36,041 bases of DNA from Rhizobiales bacterium Ga0077556 (GTDB lineage: Bacteria > Pseudomonadota > Alphaproteobacteria > Rhizobiales > Phreatobacteraceae), in NCBI GenBank assembly GCA_001464235.1, contig LNFH01000420.1:1-36041 (forward strand), read 5' to 3'. Below are positions 17,211 through 24,581 of this stretch, piece by piece (within the stretch, counting starts at the first letter, position 1; each line of letters opens with the position of its first letter). Both the position numbers and the translations under genes were made by a program. The notes below the pieces were generated by a model. The model was given only the letters and a program-made list of their open reading frames with translations, did no database searches and was not told where the DNA came from.

Positions 17211-17675
17211 ATGACCCGGCCTCCCCTGCCGCCCTTCACGCTGGAGACGGCGCGCCAGAAGGTGCGCGCCGCCGAGGACGCGTGGAACACGCGCGATCCC
17301 GACCGCGTGGCGCTGGCCTATACCGAGGGCAGCACCTGGCGGAACCGGTCGGAGTTCTTCTCCGGCCGGCCGGCGATCCGCGCCTTCCTCGCGGCGAAAT
17401 GGGCGCGGGAACAGGACTACAGGCTGATCAAGGAGCTCTGGGCCTTCCACGAGAGCCGGATCGCCGTGCGCTTCCAGTACGAGTGGCACGACGGCGCCGG
17501 CCAGTGGTTCCGCTCCTACGGCAACGAGCAGTGGCAGTTCGACGCCGACGGCTTCATGGAGCGGCGCGAGGCCAGCATCAACGACGTGCCGATCCGCGAG
17601 ACGGACCGGCTGTTCACCTGGGAGGCGGGTCCCCGCCCGGCCGGCTTCCCCGGCCTGACGGAACTCGGCCTGTGA
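17211..17675 (+). CDS. DUF1348 (NTF2-like fold) protein inside the cyanate operon
   Basis: Cytoplasmic protein of 154 residues, matching DUF1348, a family with an NTF2/SnoaL-like cone fold. Typical segments are [38 protein letters not shown] and [18 protein letters not shown]. No function is known for the family; the fold often holds small ligands or serves as an isomerase or hydratase. It sits 26 bases after cynA and 25 bases before cynB in the same direction, so it is almost certainly co-transcribed with the cyanate genes. A role in handling carbamate, bicarbonate or cyanate would be a guess. The ribosome site is poor and the ATG choice rests on the conserved start of the domain. Confidence 0.85.
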   Translation: MTRPPLPPFTLETARQKVRAAEDAWNTRDPDRVALAYTEGSTWRNRSEFFSGRPAIRAFLAAKWAREQDYRLIKELWAFHESRIAVRFQYEWHDGAGQWFRSYGNEQWQFDADGFMERREASINDVPIRETDRLFTWEAGPRPAGFPGLTELGL

Positions 17676-17700
17676 CGCCGGCAAGCCAGGAGATCCCATC

Positions 17701-18546
17701 ATGACCCGTTCGGTCGGCGCCCGCGCGCTGGTCCTCTCCCTCGTCATTCTCGGCGTCTTCCTCGCCGCCTGGCACGTTGCCGTCAGCGGCGGCGGCGCGG
17801 GGGGCCAGGCGGTCGATCCGGAATATGCCAAGCTCGTGGGGGCTGCGGCCGCCACCGGCGGGCAGACGCCCATGCCCGGGCCGGTGGACGTCGGCAAGGC
17901 GATCTGGAAACACCTCTCCGACCCGTTCTACGTGCGCGGCACCAACGACATGGGCATCGGCATCCAGCTCGCCTATTCGCTGGCCCGCGTGCTGATCGGC
18001 TTCGGCATCGCCGTGGCGGTGGCCGTGCCGCTCGGCTTTCTCATCGGCATGTCGCCCATCGTCTACCGGGCGCTCGACCCCTTCATCCAGGTGATGAAGC
18101 CGATCTCGCCGCTCGCCTGGATGCCGCTCGCCCTCTACACGATCAAGGATTCCTCGCTCTCCTCGATCTTCGTGATCTTCATCTGCTCGCTCTGGCCGAT
18201 GCTGATCAACACGGCCTTCGGCGTCGCCTCGGTGCGCAAGGACTGGCTGAACGTCGCCCGCACGCTCGAGGTCGGGCCGGTGCGCAAGGCTTTCACGGTG
18301 ATCCTGCCGGCGGCGGCGCCGACCATCCTCACCGGCATGCGCATCTCCGTCGGCATCGCCTGGCTGGTGATCGTCGCCGCCGAGATGCTCGTGGGCGGCA
18401 CGGGCATCGGCTACTTCGTCTGGAACCAGTGGAACAACCTGTCGCTCACCGACATCATCACGGCCATCCTGCTGATCGGCCTCGTCGGCATGGCTCTGGA
18501 CCAGATCCTGGCGCGCCTCACGCGCCTCGTGACCTATCCGGAGTGA
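17701..18546 (+). CDS. cynB: Cyanate ABC importer permease
   Basis: Inner-membrane permease of 281 residues in the NrtB/CmpB group. There is one N-terminal membrane segment ([19 protein letters not shown]), then a periplasmic stretch of about 65 residues, then a five-segment core. The ATPase-contact loop is [28 protein letters not shown] stands at good distance from the ATG at 17701. It pairs with CynA and CynD to bring cyanate into the cytoplasm for cyanase. Confidence 0.88.
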   Translation: MTRSVGARALVLSLVILGVFLAAWHVAVSGGGAGGQAVDPEYAKLVGAAAATGGQTPMPGPVDVGKAIWKHLSDPFYVRGTNDMGIGIQLAYSLARVLIGFGIAVAVAVPLGFLIGMSPIVYRALDPFIQVMKPISPLAWMPLALYTIKDSSLSSIFVIFICSLWPMLINTAFGVASVRKDWLNVARTLEVGPVRKAFTVILPAAAPTILTGMRISVGIAWLVIVAAEMLVGGTGIGYFVWNQWNNLSLTDIITAILLIGLVGMALDQILARLTRLVTYPE

Positions 18547-19442
18547 CGCGCGTGGCCGCTTCCTACATCTCCATCGAGGGCATCGCCCGCCGCTTCCCCG
18601 CCCCCGAGGGCGGCAAGACCACCATCTTCGAGGACCTCTGGTTCGCGATGGAGCGGGGCGAGTTCGTCTGCGTCATCGGCCATTCCGGCTGCGGCAAGAC
18701 CACCGTCCTCAACATCCTGGCAGGGCTTGACGAGCCGAGCGAGGGCGCCGTCATCATCGACGGCAAGGCGATCGAGGGGCCGAGCCTCGACCGCGCGGTG
18801 ATCTTCCAGAGCCACGGCCTGCTGCCCTGGCGCACGGTGCTCGGTAATGTCGCCTATGCCGTCTCGTCGAAATGGCGAGACTGGCCCAAGGCGAAGGTCG
18901 AGGACCATGCGCGCAAGGCCATCGCCACGGTCGGCCTGTCGGGCGCCGAGATGAAGAAGCCTGCCCAGCTCTCCGGCGGCATGAAGCAGCGCGTCGGCAT
19001 CGCCAGGGCGCTGTCCATCGAACCGAAGATCATGCTGATGGACGAGCCGTTCTCGGCCCTCGACGCGCTGACCCGCGGCACCCTGCAGGACGAGGTGCGC
19101 GGCATCTGCCGCACCACCGGCCAGACCGTGTTCATGATTACCCACGACGTGGACGAGGCCATCTACCTCGCCGACAAGATCGTGCTGATGACCAACGGGC
19201 CGGATGCCCGCGTCGCGGAGATCGTCGTCAATCCTTTGCCGGCTGACCGTTCGCGCAACGAGGTGCACAAGCACCCCGCCTACTATCCCGTGCGCAACCA
19301 CATCATCGATTTCCTGGTGGCGCGCTCGAAGAGCTTCGCGACCGAGCTGGCCCAGCCCGGCAAGGTGTGGAACCGCCGCGCCCCGCCTCTCGTCACGCCC
19401 GGCGCCGCCGGCGGCCCTGCGCCGCTGGTGCGGGCCGTCTGA
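18543..19442 (+). CDS. cynD: Cyanate ABC importer ATP-binding protein
   Basis: ATPase of the NrtD/CmpD group, 299 residues. Walker [10 protein letters not shown] is at 46-54, LSGGM at 143-147, Walker B IMLMDEP at 163-169 and the switch histidine at 201. The GTG at 18543 overlaps the permease stop (GTGA); a second in-frame GTG lies at 18552, so the start is uncertain by three residues. After the core there is a C-terminal extension of about 80 residues including [23 protein letters not shown], common in nitrate and cyanate ATPases. There is no NrtC-style receptor domain fused to it. Confidence 0.9.
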   Translation: MTRVAASYISIEGIARRFPAPEGGKTTIFEDLWFAMERGEFVCVIGHSGCGKTTVLNILAGLDEPSEGAVIIDGKAIEGPSLDRAVIFQSHGLLPWRTVLGNVAYAVSSKWRDWPKAKVEDHARKAIATVGLSGAEMKKPAQLSGGMKQRVGIARALSIEPKIMLMDEPFSALDALTRGTLQDEVRGICRTTGQTVFMITHDVDEAIYLADKIVLMTNGPDARVAEIVVNPLPADRSRNEVHKHPAYYPVRNHIIDFLVARSKSFATELAQPGKVWNRRAPPLVTPGAAGGPAPLVRAV

Positions 19443-19477
19443 CCCCATCGACCACAACAATCCCCAAGGAGACGGAC

Positions 19478-19966
19478 ATGATCCGCGACGACCTCACGGA
19501 AAAGATTCTCGACATCAAGCGCGAGAAGGGCTGGACCTGGAAGCACATCACCGACGAGATCGGCGGCATGTCGCCGGTCCTGGTGATCGGCGCCCTGCTC
19601 GGCCAGCACAAGCTGGTGAAGCCGCTGGCGAAGAAGGCGGCGGGACTGTTCGGCCTCTCCGCCGCCGAGGAGGCCATGCTCAACGAGGTGCCGATGCGCG
19701 GCACCGGCACCTCCATGCCGCCGACGGACCCGCTGATCTACCGCTTCTACGAGCTCGTCCTCGTCAACGGTCCGGCCTGGAAGGCGATCATCGAGGAGGA
19801 GTTCGGCGACGGCATCATGTCGGCGATCGACTTCAACATGGAGTTCGAGCGCGAGCCGAACCCGAAGGGCGACCGGGTGAAGATCACCATGTCCGGCAAG
19901 TTCCTGCCCTTCAAGTACTACGGAAACGAGCAGGGCATCCCTGACTACGGCTTCAAGGAAGCCTGA
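19478..19966 (+). CDS. cynS: Cyanate hydratase (cyanase)
   Basis: Cyanase of 162 residues. It combines cyanate with bicarbonate to give carbamate, which falls apart to ammonia and CO2. The active-site triad known from E. coli (R96, E99, S122) is present as R89 and E92 in YRFYELV and S115 in DGIMSAIDF, with constant spacing. The N-terminal helical domain (KILDIKREKGWTWKHI) and the dimerising C-terminal domain ending GIPDYGFKEA are complete. The ATG follows AAGGAG. It is the last gene of the operon, 35 bases after cynD. No carbonic anhydrase gene (cynT) is nearby, so bicarbonate must come from elsewhere. Confidence 0.97.
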   Translation: MIRDDLTEKILDIKREKGWTWKHITDEIGGMSPVLVIGALLGQHKLVKPLAKKAAGLFGLSAAEEAMLNEVPMRGTGTSMPPTDPLIYRFYELVLVNGPAWKAIIEEEFGDGIMSAIDFNMEFEREPNPKGDRVKITMSGKFLPFKYYGNEQGIPDYGFKEA

Positions 19967-19976
19967 GGTCCCGGCA

Positions 19977-20000
19977 GGCCGGGCGCGGTTCCGCCCGGCC
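19977..20000 (+). terminator. Stem-loop after cynS
   Basis: A perfect nine-base-pair stem (GGCCGGGCG with CGCCCGGCC) with a six-base loop begins 11 bases after the cyanase stop. No T-run follows on the plus strand, so it would act as a GC-rich or protein-assisted terminator, or as an RNA-stabilising end, rather than as a classic intrinsic terminator. Confidence 0.5.
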
Positions 20001-20075
20001 ACGCCGCGCGCAAAAAAGCACGTCCAACCTGTCATAAGACACTTGGCTTGCGTCCGACTATGGGCATGATGCGCG

Positions 20076-20555
20076 ATGGACAGGACGACCGAGACCCGCG
20101 ACGCGCGCATGAGCGACACCACAGACCTCATGCGACTGACCTACTTCAGCCGCCACGACCTCCCCTGCGACGCCGACGGGTTCAACCCCGCCTTCACCGC
20201 GATCGAACAGGTGGCGGTGCCGCGCAACGGCGATCTCGGGATCACCGGCTTTCTGATCTGCGCCCGCGCCTGGTTCGCCCAGGTCATCGAGGGGCCGGCG
20301 GCGAGCATCGAGCAGCTCTACGCCCTCATCGAGCCCGACCCGCGGCATCACTCGCTGCAGGTGGTCGAGCACGTCGCCGCCGAGCGCCGGCTCTTCCCCG
20401 ACTGGCACATGGCGATCGGCCATGCCTCGCCCCAGGCCGGCATGGTCTTCGCGACGCTCGACTTCTCCGAGGTCGAGGCGCCGCAGGGCCGCCTGCCCAG
20501 TGACTTCCACGATCTTGCGACCGACCTCGCCGCGCTGAAGCGGCTGACGGACTGA
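20076..20555 (+). CDS. BLUF-domain blue-light sensor
   Basis: Short photoreceptor of 159 residues consisting almost only of a BLUF domain, which binds FAD. The three flavin-network residues are present: Y23 (RLTYFSRH), N51 (PRNGDLGITGFLI) and Q69 (WFAQVIEG). The Asn-Gln spacing is the same as in AppA; between Tyr and Asn there are about four extra residues. There is no output domain, so it must act through a partner protein. An ATG at 20109 would trim 11 residues and places the domain right at the start; neither start has a clear ribosome site. It follows the cyanate operon after a stem-loop and is probably separate. Confidence 0.88.
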   Translation: MDRTTETRDARMSDTTDLMRLTYFSRHDLPCDADGFNPAFTAIEQVAVPRNGDLGITGFLICARAWFAQVIEGPAASIEQLYALIEPDPRHHSLQVVEHVAAERRLFPDWHMAIGHASPQAGMVFATLDFSEVEAPQGRLPSDFHDLATDLAALKRLTD

Positions 20556-20559
20556 CGGC

Positions 20560-21348
20560 TCAGAACCCCGCCTGCACCGCGATGATCGTCTCGCCGCGGA
20601 TATCCTCGGTGAGCTGCTCCTCGAGCCGGCCGAAATCGGGCGTGGTCTTCAGCTTGTAGGACCGCGGGTGGGCGAAGGGGATCGTCACCTCGCTCTTGAA
20701 CCGGCCGGGACGGGCGCTCATCACCAGCACGCGGTTGGCCATGAACACGGCCTCCTCGATGTCGTGGGTGACGAAGAGCACGGTCTTGCGGTGCGTCTCC
20801 CAGATGGAGAGCAGCAGCTCCTGCATCAGCGAGCGGGTCTGGTGGTCGAGCGCGCCGAAGGGCTCGTCGAGCAGCAGGACCTTGGGGTCGTTGGCGAGCG
20901 CACGGGCGAGCGCGGCGCGCTGCTGCATGCCGCCCGAGAGCTGCTTGGGATAGTGGTTGGCGAACTGGGTGAGGCCCACCTGCGCCATCAGCTTCTCGGC
21001 GACGGCGCGACGCTCGGCAGCCCCCACCCCGCGCTCGCGCGGGCCGAACTCGATGTTCTCGACGACCGTGAGCCAGGGGAAGAGCGTGTAGCTCTGGAAC
21101 ACCATGCCGCGGTCGGCGCCCGGGCCTGTGACGGGCTTGCCGTCGAGCGTCACGGTGCCGGTGGTCGGGCGGTCGAGGCCGGCGACGATGCGCAACAGCG
21201 TGGACTTGCCGCAGCCGGAGGGGCCGAGGATGGCCACGAAGTCGCCCTCCCCCACGCTGAGGTCGACCGGCGCCAGCGCCTGGACCGGGTCGCCGCCGCG
21301 CACGCCCGGGAAGGTGCGCGAGACGCCCTTGACGACGACGCCGCTCAT
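20560..21348 (-). CDS. ABC transporter ATP-binding protein, SsuB/TauB-like
   Basis: ATPase of 262 residues. Walker A GPSGCGKST is at 42-50, LSGGM at 137-141 and Walker B VLLLDEP at 157-163; the THDIEEA switch region follows. The ATG at 21348 overlaps the permease stop (ATGA). It is the last gene of an importer read leftward from 23232 and ends four bases from the convergent BLUF gene. The family imports sulfonates, taurine, nitrate or aromatic acids; the cargo is not evident here. Confidence 0.9.
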   Translation of the reverse strand: MSGVVVKGVSRTFPGVRGGDPVQALAPVDLSVGEGDFVAILGPSGCGKSTLLRIVAGLDRPTTGTVTLDGKPVTGPGADRGMVFQSYTLFPWLTVVENIEFGPRERGVGAAERRAVAEKLMAQVGLTQFANHYPKQLSGGMQQRAALARALANDPKVLLLDEPFGALDHQTRSLMQELLLSIWETHRKTVLFVTHDIEEAVFMANRVLVMSARPGRFKSEVTIPFAHPRSYKLKTTPDFGRLEEQLTEDIRGETIIAVQAGF

Positions 21349-22118
21349 ATCGTGCTCCAGGGAAACAGCTTCTGGTTGACCGCCTTGAACAGGAAGTCGG
21401 AGATGAGGCCGATGACGCCGATGACGATGATGCCGAATATCATCTGGCCGGTGGCGAGCAGCGCCTGGCTCTCGATGATCATGTGGCCGATCCCCGAGGA
21501 CGAGCCGATGAGCTCGGCGACGATGACGTAGGTCCAGGCCCAGCCGAGGACGAGGCGCAGGATCTCGGCGATCTGCGGCGCGGCATAGGGCACCATGACG
21601 CGGCCGACGATGCCGGCGTCGCGGGCGCCGAGGGTGAGCGCCGCCTCGACCAGGTCGCGGCGGATGGAGCCGACCGCGACCGCCACCATCAGCACGATCT
21701 GGAAGACCGAGCCGACGAAGATGACGAGCAGCTTCTGCTTCTCGCCGACGCCCGCCCACAGGATGAAGAGCGGGATGAAGGCGGAGGCCGGCAGGTAGCG
21801 GGCAAACGAGACGAAGGGCTCGAAGAAGGCCTCGACCGGCTTGTAGGCGCCCATGGCGAGGCCGAGCGGCACGGCGATGAGCGCTGCCAGAATGAACCCG
21901 CCGACGACGCGCCAGACGGTGACGGCGATGTCGGCGAGGAAGCCGTGGTTCGTGATGAGATACCAGCCCTCGCGCACCATCGTGACGGGGTCGGCGAGGA
22001 AGATCTTCGGCACGAGGCCGCCGAAGGTCACCGCCGCCCAGGCCGCGAAGAAGATCACGAAAAAGGAGATGCCGAGGACGACGCGCGCCGTCGTCGATAC
22101 GGGCTCGAGGGGTTTCAT
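21345..22118 (-). CDS. ABC transporter permease, SsuC/TauC-like
   Basis: Inner-membrane permease of 257 residues with about six membrane segments. The first is VVLGISFFVIFFAAWAAVTF and the ATPase-contact loop is EAALTLGARDAGIVGRVMVPYAAPQ. A SSSGIGHMIIESQ segment near the end is typical of the taurine/nitrate permease group. Its stop overlaps the ATPase start. The 151 bases separating it from the binding-protein gene hold a paired-hairpin repeat element. Confidence 0.9.
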   Translation of the reverse strand: MKPLEPVSTTARVVLGISFFVIFFAAWAAVTFGGLVPKIFLADPVTMVREGWYLITNHGFLADIAVTVWRVVGGFILAALIAVPLGLAMGAYKPVEAFFEPFVSFARYLPASAFIPLFILWAGVGEKQKLLVIFVGSVFQIVLMVAVAVGSIRRDLVEAALTLGARDAGIVGRVMVPYAAPQIAEILRLVLGWAWTYVIVAELIGSSSGIGHMIIESQALLATGQMIFGIIVIGVIGLISDFLFKAVNQKLFPWSTI

Positions 22119-22161
22119 GGGATCATCCGTTCCGCAGCATGCATAGCCGCGACCTCCAACG

Positions 22162-22253
22162 CGTCATGGCCGGGCTCGTCCCGGCCATCCACGACTTGAA
22201 CACAAGGGGTCAGCAGGACGTCGTGGATGCCCGGCACGAGGCCGGGCATGACG
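22162..22253. repeat. Paired-hairpin REP/BIME-like element
   Basis: Two 34-base arms (22162-22195 and 22220-22253) are inverted copies differing at only four bases. Each arm is also a perfect nine-base-pair hairpin: ATGGCCGGG with CCCGGCCAT in the first, ATGCCCGGC with GCCGGGCAT in the second. The four differences fall as matched pairs that keep both hairpins intact. It lies between the binding-protein and permease genes of the importer. Such elements are frequent intergenic repeats in GC-rich Hyphomicrobiales and may stabilise the upstream message. Confidence 0.75.
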
Positions 22254-22269
22254 ACGTGAGCGCGACTGC

Positions 22270-23232
22270 TTACTGGATGAAGCGCGTGTCGACCATGGTG
22301 TCGAAGTTCGGCTTCTGACGGATGATGCCGAGTTCCAGCAGCAGGTCGGCGGCCTTCTCGGAGAAGGTGCGCCACTCGCCGGCGAAGAAGGTCTTGTTCG
22401 CCGCCTGATCCTGCCAGCGCAGGTACTGCGCCGAATTGCCGAACTGCTCGGCCGTCTGGCGCACGTCGGCGCCCATGATGCGGAAGGCCTCGGCCTGGTT
22501 CGACTTGATCATCTCCAGCGCCTCGAAATAGCTCTTGGCGAGCGCGCGGACGGCGGCCTCGTTGCCCTGGATGAAGGCGGGCGTGCAGCCGAACGTGTCC
22601 ATCACCATGGGATAGTCGAGGGTGGTGGCGATGATCTTGCCGGCCTGCGGGGCGGCGCGCACCGACGACAGGAAGGGCTCGTAGGTCATGGCGGCATCGT
22701 TCTGGCCGGCGACGAAGGCCTGGGCGGCCGGACCCGGCTCCATGTTGACGACTGTGACGTCGCGGATGGAGAGGCCGTTCTCCTTCAGCATCCAGGCGAG
22801 GGTGAAATAGGGCGCAGTGCCCGGCGCCGAAGCCGCCACGGTCTTGCCGCGCAGGTCGCGGATCGAGTTGATGCCGTTGCGCACGGCCATGCCGTCGGCG
22901 CCGTAGCTCTTGTCGAGCTGGAAGAGCTGGGTGGTGGCGATGCCGTTGGCGTTCCAGACGATCCAGGTCTCCACCGTGGTCGCGGCGCACTGGATGTCGC
23001 CGGAGGCGATGGCGAGGTGGCGGCTCGCCTGAGGGATCTTGCGGATCGTCACGTCGAGGCCGTTGCGGGCGAAGATGCCGGCTTCCTTGGCCAGCGTCAG
23101 CGGGGCGAAGCCGGTCCAGCCGGAGATGCCGATATTGACCTTGGTCTGGGCGAAGGCCGGGCCGGCCATCGACAGGCCGAGGGCAAGGGCCGCGCCGGCC
23201 ATCAGGCCGCGCAGGGTGGACGGTTGCGACAT
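22270..23232 (-). CDS. ABC transporter substrate-binding protein, SsuA/TauA-like
   Basis: Periplasmic receptor of 320 residues. The ATG at 23232 follows AGAGGAG and is followed by a Sec signal (LMAGAALALGLSMAGPAFAQ, cleavage after AFA). Mature landmarks are NIGISGWTGFAPLTLAKEAGIF, the GDIQCAATTVETWIVW segment and GKTVAASAPGTAPYFTLAWML. These resemble receptors of the taurine/sulfonate/aromatic acid group. It is the first gene of the importer, and two direct repeats upstream (23316-23348) may bind a regulator. The next gene upstream encodes an unrelated TRAP receptor. Confidence 0.88.
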   Translation of the reverse strand: MSQPSTLRGLMAGAALALGLSMAGPAFAQTKVNIGISGWTGFAPLTLAKEAGIFARNGLDVTIRKIPQASRHLAIASGDIQCAATTVETWIVWNANGIATTQLFQLDKSYGADGMAVRNGINSIRDLRGKTVAASAPGTAPYFTLAWMLKENGLSIRDVTVVNMEPGPAAQAFVAGQNDAAMTYEPFLSSVRAAPQAGKIIATTLDYPMVMDTFGCTPAFIQGNEAAVRALAKSYFEALEMIKSNQAEAFRIMGADVRQTAEQFGNSAQYLRWQDQAANKTFFAGEWRTFSEKAADLLLELGIIRQKPNFDTMVDTRFIQ

Positions 23233-23315
23233 CGTCGTTCTCCTCTGGCGGCTCTGACGAACATGAACCGCTTCTGCCGTCACTCTAGGGGGGAGCTTCC
23301 ATCCCGCGGCATACG

Positions 23316-23348
23316 GATTTCTGCGTAGGCGGGCAGATTTCTGTGCAG
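23316..23348. promoter_or_regulatory. Tandem direct repeat upstream of the importer
   Basis: GATTTCTGCGTAG at 23316-23328 and GATTTCTGTGCAG at 23336-23348 match at 11 of 13 bases and start exactly 20 bases apart, about two helical turns. They lie 84-116 bases before the binding-protein start codon. The arrangement fits a pair of regulator half sites but no regulator gene is adjacent. Confidence 0.4.
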
Positions 23349-23409
23349 CGCAGCACGAGGCTGCGCCGCCCGATGTCGGAAGCGGTCATGCGTCGCCGGC
23401 CGTGCCGGC

Positions 23410-24498
23410 TCAGCTCTTCACCCAGGCGGGTGCCGCGAAGCGGAACTGGTCGAGCGTGTTCTCGGCGATGCGGAACCAGAGGTTCGAATCGTCGGTGAAC
23501 TTCTTCCAGCTGTCATAGACGGCCTTGAACTCCGGGCTCTTCGTCGCGAAGTCGTCCAGCGTCTCCACCGTCGCCTTCAGGCAGGCGTCGAGAACGGGCT
23601 TGGGGAAGGCGCGCAGCTGGGCGCCGGCGGCCACGAGCCGGCGCAGGGCGTCCGGGTTCTTGGCGTCGTAGTTCGCCATCATCTGCACGCATTGCTCGCT
23701 GGCCGCCGCCTCGTAGGCCGCCTTGAAGGCAGGGGGCAGCTCGGCCCACTTCGCCTGGTTGACGAAGGAGGTGATCTGCGCCGAGCCCTCCCAGAAGCCG
23801 GGCGTGTAGTAGAAGCGCGCCACCTTGGCGAAGCCGAGCTTCTCGTCGTCATAGGGGCCGATCCACTCGGCCGCGTCGATCGTGCCGCGCTCAAGCGCCG
23901 TGTAGATATCGCCGGCGGCAATCTGCTGGGGTACGACGCCGAGCTTCGACAGCACGGTGCCTCCGACGCCGCCGATGCGGAATTTCAGGCCCTTGAGGTC
24001 CTCGAGCGTGTTGATCTCCTTGCGGAACCAGCCGCCCATCTGAACGCCGACGTTGCCGCAAGGCACGTTGACGAGACCGAGCTTGGCGAAGACGTCGCGC
24101 ATGAGCTCCTTGCCGCCGCCGGCCATCATCCACGCCTGCTGCTGGCGCGTGTTGAGGCCGAAGGGCATGCCGCCGTCGAAGCCGATGGCCGGATTGCGCC
24201 CGAAAAAGTAGCTGGAGAGCGTGTGGGAGCACTCGACGGTGGAATTCGCCGTCGCGTCGAAGACGCCGAGGGCCGGCACGATCTCGCCGGCGGCGAAGAC
24301 CTGGATCTGGAACTTGCCTTCGGTGATCTGGCCGATGCGCTCGGCCATGGCGAGGGCCGAACCGTGGATGGTGTCGAGGCTCTTCGGCCAGCTCGTCACC
24401 ATGCGCCAGCGCACGGAGGGAGTCTGGGCGATTGCGGGCGCGGCGACGGCCGCGGCGGCGGCTCCTGCCGTGCCGGCCAGAAAGTGACGTCTCTTCAT
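23410..24498 (-). CDS. TRAP transporter solute-binding protein (DctP family), orphan
   Basis: Periplasmic receptor of 362 residues for a TRAP carrier. The ATG at 24498 follows GGGAG; the N-terminus MKRRHFLAGTAGAAAA is a likely Tat signal. Landmarks of the TakP-like subgroup include VTSWPKSLDTIHGSA, the CSHTLSSYFFGRNPA and FWEGSAQITSFVNQAKW segments and the EWIGPYDDEKLGF ligand region. Related proteins bind keto acids or other carboxylates. No DctQ or DctM membrane genes are in this window, so its membrane partner must be encoded elsewhere. It lies between the methyltransferase gene and the ABC importer in the same direction. Confidence 0.88.
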   Translation of the reverse strand: MKRRHFLAGTAGAAAAAVAAPAIAQTPSVRWRMVTSWPKSLDTIHGSALAMAERIGQITEGKFQIQVFAAGEIVPALGVFDATANSTVECSHTLSSYFFGRNPAIGFDGGMPFGLNTRQQQAWMMAGGGKELMRDVFAKLGLVNVPCGNVGVQMGGWFRKEINTLEDLKGLKFRIGGVGGTVLSKLGVVPQQIAAGDIYTALERGTIDAAEWIGPYDDEKLGFAKVARFYYTPGFWEGSAQITSFVNQAKWAELPPAFKAAYEAAASEQCVQMMANYDAKNPDALRRLVAAGAQLRAFPKPVLDACLKATVETLDDFATKSPEFKAVYDSWKKFTDDSNLWFRIAENTLDQFRFAAPAWVKS

Positions 24499-24581
24499 GA
24501 TGATCTCCCGTGTGTTCGGCGTCGGTGGCACTTCTTGCGTGCCTTCCTCGACGTTCCCCCAAAGACTGGTCGTGCGATGCG

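Noticed and set aside
17771-17785. TGGCACGTTGCC inside cynB resembling a sigma54 promoter
   Set aside because: The spacing between the GG and GC elements is wrong and it lies within coding sequence.
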